Source: Bremia lactucae (lineage: Eukaryota > Oomycota > Peronosporomycetes > Peronosporales > Peronosporaceae). From it: 64,000 nucleotides of DNA. Of this stretch, positions 22,514 to 33,624 are shown piece after piece. The translations under genes and the position numbers were made by a program. The notes under the pieces are model-generated. The model worked only from the letters and a program-made list of their open reading frames with translations. It made no database searches and had not been told where the DNA came from. The DNA lies in contig NC_090611.1 in assembly GCF_004359215.1 (NCBI RefSeq), positions 1,831,992-1,895,991 on the forward strand, given 5' to 3'. The stretch's first letter is position 1. The number at the start of each line of letters is the position of its first letter.

Positions 22514-23836
22514 TAGTCGTCCTGATTTATATGCCGCGGAGAAATTATACTCCGCGAAAGAAGGATAGGCACTTTCGCCATCCTTTGTGAGAGGTGTGGG
22601 CCGTTCACGGCCGTGCGTAATGACGCAAGGTCCGTATATACGATGAACGGTCTATCTCCGAAGAGATAGAGCCTAAATTTAGTCAATGCATATTTCATGG
22701 CAAGGAGTTCTTTGTCATGCAATAGTTAATTGCGTTCAGCTGATTGCAGCTGAACGCGATTGGTAACAGATGACGCGCTCCGCACCGTCCGTATCGTAAG
22801 GCATTAATGCACGGCCGAATGCGAAACCGCTGGCGTCACAGACTACATGGAATGGTCTGTCTTGATCTACAATCGCCAAGATAATTGAATGCATCAAGCT
22901 TTGCTTGATGCCCTCAAAGGAACGCTGACAATCAGCGCTCCATAACCATTTATCGTCTCTTTTAAAGAGACGAGAGAGAGAGATGGACTGTCATCTCAAC
23001 ATAATTGCGTGAGTACTTGTGCAAGTACGCCGCTAGCCCCAGGAACTTTCTAAGTCCCTTGACATCAACTGGAACTGGCCATTCGGTAGTTGCCTTAATC
23101 TTTTCAGGATTAGAGCGCACGCCGTGTTTACCGACGATGCACCCAAGAAGTGGTCTTTCGCTTGCAGCGAAAATACACTTCTTGAGATGTGCATACAACT
23201 TATGCTTTCGCACAAAGTGTAAGAGCCTTTTGGACGTGGGTACGATGTACTTCAACGTCCGACTTTCCGTTCATGGATCTGCAATGAACGAAGACGTCAT
23301 CAAAATTAATTCGGTGCAAAATCTCGCATCGGTCTCAACAGATTGGTTACACATCTGCTGAATGTGACAGGGGCAATACTAAGCCCCTGTGGCATTACTA
23401 GCCATTCCCAGGGCATCCCGCTGGGAGTGCTCACTGCTGTGTACGGGATGTCCCGTTCACGCATAAGGATCTGATAAAATCCATCCATCAGATCCATAGA
23501 CGAAAAGATGGTACTCTTAGACAAACCATCTATAATTACCTCTTTTCTAGGTATCAGCGTTTGAGCCGTTACCGTTGCAGCATGCATTTTATTGGATGTG
23601 TGCACTATCCGCCACCCTTCCTGTGGCTTTTCGCACACAGAAGGACGGAGAGCTATGTGGGAAGGTTGACTCCCTCACATGGACCGCTTTTAATCGATCG
23701 ATAAAGAATTTATCGATCGCAAGCACTTGTTCACGAGGCAGTGGCCACTGCTTCATGACACAGTACTTCGAGCCCGGTTTGAGCTCGATCTCATGTCGAG
23801 TGCCTTTATCCTTAGGCAACTCGCATGGAACTGCTT
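22513..23836 (-). pseudogene. B1 reverse transcriptase and RNase H
   Basis: Minus-strand pol: 23589-23819 (PGSKYCVMKQWPLPREQ), 23306-23638 (KMHAATVTAQTLIPRKEV, SMDLMDGFYQILMRERD, SGMPWEWLVMPQGL), an FDDVFVH catalytic pair at about 23294-23310 in the next frame, 22962-23255 (LLGCIVGKHGVRSNPEKIKA, LRKFLGLAAYLHKYS), and RNase H at 22513-22722 (MHDKELLAMKYAL, VYTDLASL). It is broken by several frameshifts. The part 22744-23833 is nearly identical to 33811-34900 of B2. Confidence 0.85.
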
Positions 23837-24340
23837 GAGGGAATACATCCCTGTATTCAATTGAATCCTTGTATAAAGAATTTGTCTTAAGTGACCCTTA
23901 GGATTAAGAAGTATAACTTTCAATCCGAGTCTTCACATCGCGAACACTTTCGCCCATCGATGAGCTGCTAAAAACTCGTTCGTTTTCTGCAATTATTGCC
24001 GCTGACCGAATATCGGCAACGTATTCGTCCTTTGTGACGAGTACGTAGATCTGCCTGATACTGGATTCGTCAAGTTGGCAGATGCGATAAGTGCTTGTCA
24101 CATTGTCGACGAGCAAATGCAAGTCGCATTGCTCAATCAAATTTGGCAGGCTGTGGCAAAAATTGGGCGCTAGACCTTATGTTGCGCGACCCATATGTCA
24201 TTGGGTTGCTAGGGGCTTTTAAAACTCGGCTAAAAAAACAGACCTCTAATTTTCCTAGGGCTGAGTTCAGAGCTCGATCGGAGCTTCTGAAACTCAAGCA
24301 TGACAGCGTGATGTTCGCGCTTATGCCCAGCACGCATTAA
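23837..24340 (-). pseudogene. B1 gag-protease remnant
   Basis: The minus strand keeps a stretch (23904-24140) equivalent to the linker of B2 near 35040-35100 (VLVTKDEYVADIRS), joined directly to a gag segment (24133-24333) equivalent to 36626-36823 (RALNSALGK..., PMTYGSRN, FLPQPAKFD). About 1.7 kb present in B2 between these two is missing. The 5' LTR is absent; the B1 body ends near 24340. Confidence 0.6.
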
Positions 24341-24589
24341 ATGTGTGGAGTGGATCAGCGATCATTAACGATCCTTCGAATCGATTCTCTTCTTAAGTTC
24401 CAAAATTCCGAGACGTGGTGTGTCACAATTAACCGTCCGCATAGAAGTGTGCATCATTACATTGACTTGGTTACTGGAATCAGATATTTTACTGGCGTTC
24501 ACCAAACGAGCAGTGTGACGTCATTGATGAATTCTTCTGTGTTAAGCACGAGGCTGGAATGATTCGACACCAACATGTTATGTCATAAA

Positions 24590-26140
24590 CAAAACGGTAA
24601 ATGCTTTGTACATGCTTACAGTAAGCTTAATGATGCTACTATACCGGCACAGACACCAATTCCTAGAATGGCTGCTTCTCCTAAAGTTTTGGTGAGGGAA
24701 CGGTTCGCTTCACTTAGTCAATTATTACTATCAGCTGCTCATGCAAGCTACTGACATCCGCTTACAGCGGTAAGCAGCCTTAGTGGGATGCTGTAGGATT
24801 GGCTAGTTACGCTTTAGGGCTTTTTAATGCTATTTTGAACATCTAGTGACACAATTATTGCGTCATCATCTAGAAGATTCACATACTTATTTGCTGTTTA
24901 ATTCATAGCTAGACGGAAAAGTGGCGGTCTGATGTGGAAACCCATTCTGCGAAGTGTGTAAGTGCCTTCGAACAAATAAGCTGTATGACAACGTATCTAA
25001 ATACGTCTTCAATGCAAAAGATTTTTTCTTCTTAGGGTTAGTCTTTGGAAAAGCAGGCCTGGGAGCAGAACCTGCTACAATTAAATCCGTTGTTAATTGG
25101 CCGGTTCCTAAGAACCAAAAGACCTGAGTGAGTAGCAGAGTTTAGCCAACTATATGCACAAATGTAGCAAAAAATTACGCGGATATGGCTCGGCCATTAT
25201 CAAATCTACGTTAAGAAATCAAAATGATGCTGGAATAGCACATAGAATGACGTTTTGAATACAGTAAGGGATAGCCTCGCCCATGCCCCGATTTTGGCTC
25301 TGCCAATCCTGATCGGTCTTTCAAGCTTGTCTGTGACGACACTGAGCATACTTCGTGGCGAGAAGATGCTTACTATGAAGTATGTTCTTGTCAAATTCAG
25401 GGTACATCTGCAAGTCTCTTAGCTTTTTGTAGTCTATTCAGATCATGAGCCTTTAGGTTCTGCGACTAAGTCGCCTCATCTCTCGCAGAGAATGGCTCGA
25501 TTGATTTTCATTTGCTGAATAAAACTTTTTAGGTGAAAAAAAAAGCCTGAAAAAAAATGCTTTGGTTGATGCATTATCATGCAGGCGAGATTAGGATCTG
25601 GCTCATTTCACACGTGTAACGTCACCACTCCATTACTTGATTCAATTGGCACATGCCAATGATGAACAGTGTGTGGCTTTGCTACAAGCTATCGGAAGCA
25701 ATGAGTATAACATTTGGACGGTAAATGTCGAGATGACTACGTGCGGGGTTGCATCGATACTCAATCGAAAATGGCCTTTTTGTGCTATTGCACCGCCAAC
25801 GCTTTGACGGAAGCACCTATGCGTTGTTGAATTTTAAGATAAGGATGTACCAATGTTCTGGGAACGGATTTTGGAGTCCGGCAGGATTCGTATTTACGCG
25901 AAAGCGTGTTGGGTGGGGACTCCTTATTTTTGCTTAGGTACGGAGTACGTCTATCAAAGTCCTAATACTTTCCGTCTTTAAAAGGTAGCGAGGAATCGAA
26001 GATCCACGTTTAGTTGTCATACGAAAAAATATATGCCAAAACAACCGTGGATTTAGCTGTTGAGTATCAAACCTCTAAGAAGAAATGCAGAACTCGATTT
26101 CAACCGTCTGATGGGGGTTATAAGGTACACGTTATCACAC
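24590..26140 (+). pseudogene. Element D' pol remnant
   Basis: A shrunken plus-strand Gypsy pol. Near 24610-24680 the RT start is readable (KLNDATIPAQTPIPR), then a deletion leads to RT C-terminal sequence near 24900-25120 (GLVFGKAGLGAEPATIKSV, NWPVPKNQK), RNase H debris near 25280-25560 (SPHLSQRMAR, then a DAL tag) and integrase C-terminal debris to 26140. All are full of stops. The sequence differs from families A, B and E. It leads into an LTR-D-like LTR. 24341-24589 is not assignable. Confidence 0.6.
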
Positions 26141-26750
26141 CCATTAGACTGTGGGTTGCTAAACCGTAAGGACGCCACAATTTACACTATGCGTAAGATA
26201 CCCTTTTCTTCATTAATTTAGGTATTTTCGTTAAATTTCTTTTATTAATAGATAGTTTACGTGGCAGCCGCCAGGTAAAATAAAGTGGTGCTAAGGCGAA
26301 TCGACAACTCGTCGACAGCTCGAATAATATACTTGATTGCATATAAAATCGATCGCGAGAATTTGCAGTGCCTTTCTTTACTATTCTAGTATCTTGCCCG
26401 AGTGCTGTAAGGAGGTGGACTTAAGATCCGCTAGAAATTAACTATCTGCGTATGTTCAAACCACAGAATCTGTTTTTAGATATGTTGGCAGAATTATACA
26501 ATTCAGAAACATAAACTAAGCTTGGTTCCCTTGCGATTTCATTAGTAAGAGTACAAAACCTTCCAAAGGTACATACTCATGGGCCTTAGTACCACTTGAA
26601 TCTACGAACCATTGAGTTCGTAAAACATAACTCTTTAAGCTCTACGAGCTTGTGAAACTCTTCGATCTGTTGCCTTTATTAATTCTGTAGATGTACAAGT
26701 CTTCCTCTTACTTAAAGAGTGAGGTAATTAAGCTTTTTTTAACATACTAT
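26140..26750 (+). mobile_element. Diverged LTR related to family D (3' LTR of D')
   Basis: The order of landmarks matches LTR-D 27370-27835: CACACCCATTAGACTG, then TAAGATACCCTTTTC, a GCAGCCGCCAGGTAAA box, GTACCACTTGAATCTACGAA, and CAAGTCTTCCTC near the end. Similarity is patchy, so this is an old relative. It follows the D' pol in the right orientation. Limits are approximate. Confidence 0.5.
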
Positions 26751-27369
26751 CTGCAAGGTTTAATATTTCATTATTGAATTTTGTTCCACTGATTTTTCCA
26801 TAATCTGTACAATATAAGATATCATTGAAAGTGACCACCGATCCGCTCTTCAATCAATAAGTATCCATATTTGAATTAAGTAAGAATCTAGGTGATATAG
26901 GTGCAACTAGCAAGCTTTTTTTATAGTGCGAACGGTAAAGCTGTCTAAGTCTTTCAACAAAAATCCGGCATAAATTAGTTAAAGGTGCCTTGTGTACGGA
27001 ATAGTTTAGTAAAAGATAGTGCAGAGGTCTGTTCAAATGCTGTCTAAAATGAAAAGAAGGAGTGACGCGAACCAGATATGCCATGAAAGGATGGTGAAAT
27101 GCATTTGAAAAGAATGCAGACCGATGATTCTGGAGCCGGGTGATTTGAAAACATACTTGAAACTTGAAAGTAAAATGATGCAAGAAGTCAATTGCTGACA
27201 ATAAGATGTCAAACCGAGCGTTATAGCGCTTACCGCAGTATGTCAACTGTTCAGAGCGATAAATTCTATCCATTAATAGACAAAGAATCGACTTAAAAAG
27301 TCTGAGACATGTAACTTTCCCGGTGGTGCCACTTAAAACAATTCCAAAGATAAATGAAGTAAGTACGCG
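26751..27369. other. Unassigned stretch with a 186-codon minus ORF
   Basis: The longest reading frame here is 26854-27414 on the minus strand, rich in Phe, His, Leu and Arg; its first codons lie inside LTR-D. I do not recognise it, and the composition (FHHFTFKFQVCFQ) is unlike any pol domain. No repeat copy of this stretch occurs elsewhere in the window. Confidence 0.3.
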
Positions 27370-27835
27370 TGTAATGGAACACACATCAATTGGAGAACCG
27401 TTGTTGTGGTACATTAACTTTATGTGTAAAATACCCTTTTATCTTATTCTGAAATAGTAACTTACTTGAATTCCATTTATTATGGGTAACAAATGTGGTC
27501 GCCGCCAGATATAAATTTGGCGGCCGGAATCAATTTTTAATTAACTAGGATAATATTTAGATTTAAATGCTGACATAAAGTACAGTTCTTCTTTTGATCT
27601 TAAAGGGTTTAGTGCCTTCCTAAAGCTTGCGCATTGATCTGTAGGAGATAGAAGCCTTTGGGCACTAGTTGCCACTTGGTTCTACGAACTCCTATATCCC
27701 TTGAACTAGAATTATATTAAGCTTACACGCTTGTAAGATTCCCTGAGTTGTTAAACCTACTAATTCTATAAAATTGAGAGACTTTCTGAGTCTAAAGTCT
27801 TCCTTTGACTTTAGGAGCGAGGTAGCTCCGCTACA
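27370..27835 (+). mobile_element. 5' LTR of element D (family D)
   Basis: A 466-bp LTR from TGTAATGGAACACAC to GCTCCGCTACA. Two bases later comes TGGTAGTACTCTTAG (27838-27852), a likely tRNA primer-binding site, followed by a gag ATG at 27895. This fixes the orientation of the family as plus here, and minus at 1762-2246 and 57585-58068. Confidence 0.85.
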
Positions 27836-27894
27836 CCTGGTAGTACTCTTAGTCAATCTACGCCTGAGTCTTTGTAAGACAACCTTCACTGTAA

Positions 27895-29080
27895 TGGAAG
27901 AGTTTCCAGAGCTTTCAAAGGCGCAACGCGCATCTCATGACAAGCTCAAAAATGCATTAGGGCTTAAACATGTAGAGTTCATTATATCCGAGGAAAAAGA
28001 GGTCCTGCATACAAGTCTTGAAGCCTTCATGCGATATAAATCCTCCCTGGTAGGCCAGATACATCTCTGTGCCTGATTCTGAGCCGATTGCTCGCCCTCT
28101 AGTCGTCAATGCAAAGACATTTAAGGGGCAAGAGGGAGAAAATCTCCTTTCTTGGATTAAGCAGATGGATATGTTCATTGCCTCCGCCTTGATCTTAAAA
28201 TAACGACAAAAGGTGTTATGGCCATTAACAAACTCGGTGGTAGAGCCATTGAGTGGGCATTATTGTGCACCACGTCCATAAACGACGCTTTTCCCTCATG
28301 TGATTCGCTGAAACAGCAAACGACCAGCATGTTTGCACCGCCTGATCAGGCTTATCGCTAACAAGCACGGCTCCTAGTGACTCAAAAGGGTAAACGAACT
28401 CTAGAGGACTTTGTCGAGGAGTTAAGGACCTCATTGCATCTATGCATCAAGACCCGGTGCGAAACAATTGTCGTATCAGTTTTTATGTGGGGTCTTAATG
28501 AGGTCGTTGCCCGGACGGGATTATTCCGGTCTCATCCTGCTACTTTCGAAGAGGCAGTTGCCATAGCGCTACGCGATGAGTTCGATTTTAAGTCGGCTTG
28601 TGTCAGCACGCCTGTTTACCGATCAAGCTTCGAGCACATGTGTACCGTCTAATAGAACAGAACCCATGAATATATGCCTCGTCGAGGAAGAAGAAGAGGC
28701 TTTTCAAGCTGTGGAACATAATAAGAAAATCCGTAGATGTTATATGTGCGGAAGCACGAAACGTTTTCGTCCGGCCTACCCCTACGAAACACGTGTATAT
28801 CTCGAAAGAGCACCGATTCCGACCTATACCAGAAATTTGATACGAGGCACGAAAACGTCGATACCAAGTAGGTGCGGGGCGCCCTACTGTGGAAGACCTA
28901 GGCTCTGTTGAGCCTGTAGGAGATGATTGTAAACAGGACATAGCCGCAATTAGCTCGGTGCGTAATGGCACGGGGCGTGAGTACAAGCCGAGCTTGTTAT
29001 TTCATCTAGCGACTGTGAAGGGCTTTGATAAGCCATTGTCAATTTTAATTGACTCAGGGGCGTCTTGCAATTATGCTTGA
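27895..29080 (+). pseudogene. Element D gag and protease (frameshifted)
   Basis: Gag starts at ATG 27895 (MEEFPELSKAQRASHDKLKN), an amphipathic helical region. In later frames come TFKGQEGENLLSWIKQMDM near 28115-28170, typical of Gypsy capsids, and a Cys-poor knuckle RRCYMCGSTKRF near 28730-28770 that lacks the later Cys and His. At 28889-29080 an open frame ends in the aspartic protease core: PLSILIDSGASCNYA, with the catalytic DSG intact. At least four frameshifts separate these pieces. RT, RNase H and integrase are absent. Confidence 0.7.
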
Positions 29081-30017
29081 TCAACAATACATTGAGGCCC
29101 TTAAAGCGCATGAATCTGATACAATCACTGTTAGCTTAGCAAATGGGACTCGTGCACTGTTCCTCCAGTTCCTTTAAGCTTAGGCAAAAGGTTCTGGACT
29201 TTGACATTATGAAATGCTGTCTCGTTCTTGATTTGGATTCGATATATAATCTCATCTTTGGTATGACCTGGCTTGGACGCCATGAGTTATGAATCTATTG
29301 GAGGTCTAAGACCTTAGGCACCACGCGTAATGTTGTTAGCAAAGCTTTAAAGAGTTATAAACCCACCTTTGCTAGGCAACAAAAGCGCTATTGGCGCGGA
29401 TAACTTACTGAGTCTGTCAGTGCTTTAGATTTGAGAATGTCTGAGATAATTAACTCCAATGTTGTAAACATTAATTCTGAGCTCGACTCAGAAAAAGGGG
29501 GTGGAACGGCACGTACTCTGTCGAGTGACACTCGTTGTAATAACGATTCACTGAATGCTGAAAGCATTGTTGGCCTAAGGCCGAATCATCAAGGGTGCAA
29601 TATCCCTATAATACGTGGAGTACACGAATAAGTCCACCAAGTGTGGTCGGCCGAGGTGGCACCATGCTGAGTGTCAATAGTGACACTATTCGCGGTTCGC
29701 CAGGACCTCAAGGGTGCAATACTCCTGAGATACGTGAAGTGGCACGTCTACGTCCAGCGAGTGTGGTAGGCCGAGGTACCACCATACTGAGTGTCATTAG
29801 TGACACTTTTGGCAGTTCGCCGGAGCATTTCGGGTCAAACCCTTTCATTGCACGTGAAGTAACACGTAAACGTTCGCTGGACAAGGAAATTGAGTCATCT
29901 AACGCCTTGTCGGATGTCGACTAAGACACCATGTCTGGTACTGAGCCATTACAAGCTGGAAAATTTGGGGACGTGATTGTCCCGGCCTCTGAGAGGCGTC
30001 TTGTCTCTACGCCAGGA
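29081..30017 (+). pseudogene. Element D, downstream of protease, with tandem repeats
   Basis: After the protease core a degenerate frame keeps FGMTWLGRHEL-like sequence near 29260 (protease C-terminus). Then 29431-29924 is open in two overlapping frames and encodes a Ser/Gly/Arg/Val-rich segment with internal repeats. The element stops abruptly where LTR-B begins at about 30018; no RT sequence follows. Confidence 0.5.
29590..29880 (+). repeat. Tandem repeat, 119-120 bp, about 2.4 copies
   Basis: Units begin at 29590, 29709 and 29829. Units 1 and 2 share CAAGGGTGCAAT, AGTGTGGT, GGCCGAGGT, ACTGAGTGTCA and AGTGACACT. The third is partial. Translated, units contain PxSVVGRGxTxLSVxSDT. Unit 1 is one base shorter, which shifts the frame. 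The repeats lie between protease and the lost RT of element D. Confidence 0.8.
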
Positions 30018-30335
30018 AGTCTTCTCTTTTATAACACTTGCTTTATAGAGGGTTAAAGTAAGCTGTATTTAATATGGTTAAGTTCTTCTTGTCTATCACT
30101 CAATACAAACTTTATTATAATCTAATACAAACATGTAATTAAATCTTATCAGTATTTCTCTTTACGCGCGTCCAGCGCTAACTGGACCGCAGAGCAAGTA
30201 GATATAAAGGTCTATATCTACCAATGGATAAGCTTTTAGAATATTACCATGTAACGTAATATTCTCCAAATATTATCTACCGTTTAGATAATATTTTAAC
30301 TAACAGCCTTAAGTGTTAATTTCATGTTACATCCC
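30018..30335 (-). mobile_element. 3' LTR of element B2 (family B, truncated)
   Basis: It ends (plus strand) with CATGTTACA at 30335, next to CCCCCCTCCCTTTAA, the complement of a polypurine tract. It aligns with 18842-19335 and 56993-57432 over the GAACTTAAT...CGCGCGTCCAGCGCT...GACC core. About 170 bp at its 3' end (plus-left side) are lost at the junction with element D. Confidence 0.8.
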
Positions 30336-30439
30336 CCCTCCCTTTAACGACAATCAATCTGACTGTCATTGGGTAGAGTGGTCACTATATGACCACTTTA
30401 TTAAAAAAGATTTTTATTGGTCAAAACCATCATTTTTAT

Positions 30440-31600
30440 TTGATCGCATGGTTAACAAGTCCATGCGGTATGCGAATAGTGCGGCGCCTTCGGCTGCGGT
30501 TCATGCAGCCGCGGGCGACGCATTATTGTCCCTTGCGGAAGCGTTCCGTCTGCCGTAGTATCATCTCCTCCCGCAACACTAGATGTTGCGGATGCACGTT
30601 GTAATTCGCCACGTGATTACAACCCCTCTTTGGGGGTCGACCACGAATGCGAGTCGGACGAAATGGCCGTCTCGGGGATAACAGAACAGTCGCCCAATCA
30701 TCGTTAGGCGTCTGACTATGAGCCTTCGAATGAGGGGGCTCAATCGTATAGACGTGCTTATAGCGTTTGCTATAGCATGATTGGTTCCGACGATGAGGAT
30801 GATTCCTCATCGCCAGCACCGTCTACCGTGCCGTCACCCGCACATATTCCTGTCGTGGTGATGACGATGGCGTAAGCCATCGTAATAACAGTTCTTGTGG
30901 TACCCCTGCTTCAGTGGATACCACTCAGGGGATCGTAGACAATAAAATGTCTCGTTTTGCCCTGGAAGAAGCCGTGGCTTTTGCTTGAACGGCTAGTCAA
31001 TAGCTTGTCTGGAGAGACTGCCCCTCACAATAAATATCCCTTATTTATTGCGACAAAGCTACATGGCCTTGATCCCAGCGCGAAGAACTTTCGCGCTGAA
31101 GAAGATTTTTTTATGATTTTCTTAAGCATCGATGGTACAGTGGCATCAACAAGCGAGATAAAAATTCGTTGATGCAAGCCTGGAACGCGTTTATCCGCAA
31201 TGTCAAAGGCATTGGACGCGAAGCCTGGCTTTAAAGGCTTAACGCGATTCGCGTTATTTTTGGAAAACGAACTCTAACCGGTGCAATGTATTAATTGCAT
31301 CGGTCGTCTCGTGAGGCAGGACTTCCATGCCTCACTTGGGGTGATTTCTTGTCCGTGTTTTGTTGACAACACGAAGCAAGTAAAAAAGTAAAAGGGGATG
31401 TGTATTCCCTATCGTCGCCCTGGGGATCGGCTCGCATCTCTATCGAGATGCGCGATACGATAGACGTTGAGCAATCGATTTACATGCGCCAGGAGCGCGT
31501 GTTCTCCGATGGACCTTCTGATCTATCGGACGGGTCTCGTCATACTGACGGACGAGGCCCTGGGAACGAGGCTCCCAGCTGTCATGCGAAGGAGATAACC
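30440..31600 (+). pseudogene. B2 antisense ORF (interrupted)
   Basis: The strand opposite to B2 pol carries the same chain of segments as B1: SAAPSAAVHAAAGDALLSLA (30478-30540), EEAVAFA near 30966, LMQAWNAFIRNVKGIGREAWL near 31170-31230 and SREAGLPCLTWG near 31305-31340. Frameshifts and stops break it. The chromodomain block that should lie at about 31490-31740 on the minus strand is partly deleted. Confidence 0.5.
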
Positions 31601-31780
31601 CGTATGCTGCTCCTTCACATCATAATGATCTTGAATACGTTCCAAAAGGAAACGTTGACCACCGTGGGAACCCACCGATAGTTGTGGCGGAGGAGGGTAC
31701 ATTAGATCCGACCAATATGTCGGACATAGAGTCGAAGATCGACAAACTCGACAACTTCCTCCATAATTTAGAGGAGGGTC

Positions 31781-32440
31781 TTAAGTCTTAATCAGGGGCG
31801 AGGTAAGCGTCGCTCGTTGGAGAAGACGGTGCTGGCTCACGATATCGAACGGTCTTTCAACCGTTCGAAGAGAGCGTTTTCCATGTTCGAGTGGGAACGG
31901 AAATATCACACTCTTCGTGTGAGCTTTCGTCAGCTCATCGCGGTTTTGAGAATCTTCAGGCCCGGCATGAAAATCTTCATATACAACATGACAATCTGGT
32001 TTGTGACCACAAAATTCTCTGAGGGATTTTTGAAAAGGGTGGTCAGATCCGTGCTCGGAAAAAACCGCGTAATGCTGGTACGGGCGGAGCCGACCTACGT
32101 AAAACGTAGGATGCGTTCGCATCCTACGTGGCAATTCTATTGTGTACGCATTGCCTCTGCGATGCAGTACATGGAAAGGCCCAATGACCTTGGGTAGTAA
32201 TTTACTGCTACCCACATTAGTGACTACACGCTTAGGTAAGTTTACCGTAGAGAGTAGTAATAGGTCATTTATTTCAAATGAAAGAACGTTTGCTGATCCC
32301 TGTTTGTCTGCGTTCCGTTTCTGACGGTCCACTGCGTAAGCAATGGAATCCTGTACGAAACGGATTACTGATTCTCGAGTCAGGAGAAATTCCTCTGCTG
32401 ACTCATTTGTTTTGTCCTTTTCAGTGCGCTTTGCGCGCAT
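31781..32440 (-). pseudogene. B2 integrase C-terminal region
   Basis: A 219-codon open frame on the minus strand, the longest intact piece of this domain in the window. It has the helical FVQDSIAYAVDRQKRNADK, then LLLLSTVNLPKRVVTNVGSS, GPFHVLHRRGNAYTIELPRR and MRTHPTFYVGRLRPYQHY, followed by a His/Asp/Glu-rich tail. This is the DNA-binding GPF/Y-type module of Gypsy integrases. Confidence 0.8.
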
Positions 32441-32503
32441 TGCCAGAGAGTTTTCTCATCTTCGATGTCGATTGCATCGACATCGACATTATTCGCGTCG
32501 TTG

Positions 32504-33273
32504 TTAACTTCGACGCGTGATGAGCATGAGCCAGAAATGATTTTGCACGTGCGAGCCAATCCCCCTTAAACTACAGGATCTTTCTAATTGGATGGGTATC
32601 CGTGGATGGCGTAAGCCATTCACGAAGAACGGTGTATGCCTTGTAGACGCATGCACAGAACTATTGTTGGCGAATTCGGCCATCGGTAAAAACTCGCTCC
32701 AATTCAGATACGATTGGACGTAACCTCGAAGTATCTCTTCGAGGACGCGATTTACGCGTTCCGTCTGACCATCTGTCTCTGGATGATCAGAAGTTGACAC
32801 GTCAGCCGTGTTCAGAGAGAACTGAACACGGATTGCCAAAACTCCGCCATAAACCGTGGATCTTTTATATGAGACCAGTATACGGGGTAACCCGTGAAGT
32901 TTGAATACCGTGTCGATAAAGACTCGGGCACAGCTTGGAGCCGTGTTCGACTCTGGTACTGCAGCAAGATGTACCATCTTGCTGAATTTGTCTACAAAAA
33001 CAAGAATTCCAATGTTTTTGTGATCGTCTTCGGGAACTTCGAAGATGAAATCCATAGATACGGACTGCCAACATTCTGCCGGAAGTGGTAGAGGTTGGAG
33101 AGGTGCACGGGATGAAGGGCTAACTTCACCCGTTGACATACCTCGCAAGCACGAATGTACTTGCGCACGAACTGATGGTAAAAGTCGCGACTTACTGTGA
33201 GATAAGTTTTCTTACATACAGGAAGCCCATTTATTGGTGGATCGTGACACTTATACATGATGTGCAAGCGCAA
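32504..33273 (-). pseudogene. B2 integrase core
   Basis: The 214-codon frame 32504-33148 holds SVSMDFIFEVPEDDHKNIG (first Asp), FVDKFSKMVHLAAVPES, DHPETDGQTERVNRVLEE (catalytic Glu) and FANNSSVHASTRHTPFFVNG. The second catalytic Asp is lost: where B1 and E1 read LVSDRDPR this copy reads LVSYKRS, from a local frame slip. The HHCC region (33000-33273) is in another frame. Confidence 0.8.
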
Positions 33274-33624
33274 ATCGTAATGATTCGAAACGACGACACG
33301 TAGAGTGTCGCCGGCAACGGCTGTGTAGTACAGTAAGCCGTTGCGTGTTGTGTTTCTATCCGATGACGATTGATATAAATGGGCAGATCTTTATAATATT
33401 CATTGGATGAATATTATCAGATGATTTATTAAACGCAGATATTTTTATCTTCTGTGTAGGCTTTCTTTATGTCATCAAACAAAGTTGATGACGGAACACT
33501 TGTAATGAGCGGAAATATTTTCATTGTTGGAGTGCGCAGCCAGCTCGGGTCGGCGTGATAACACATCAGCGACAACATTAATAAGTCGTCGTTGTTTTAT
33601 ATTCCACGGAGAAATTATACTCCG

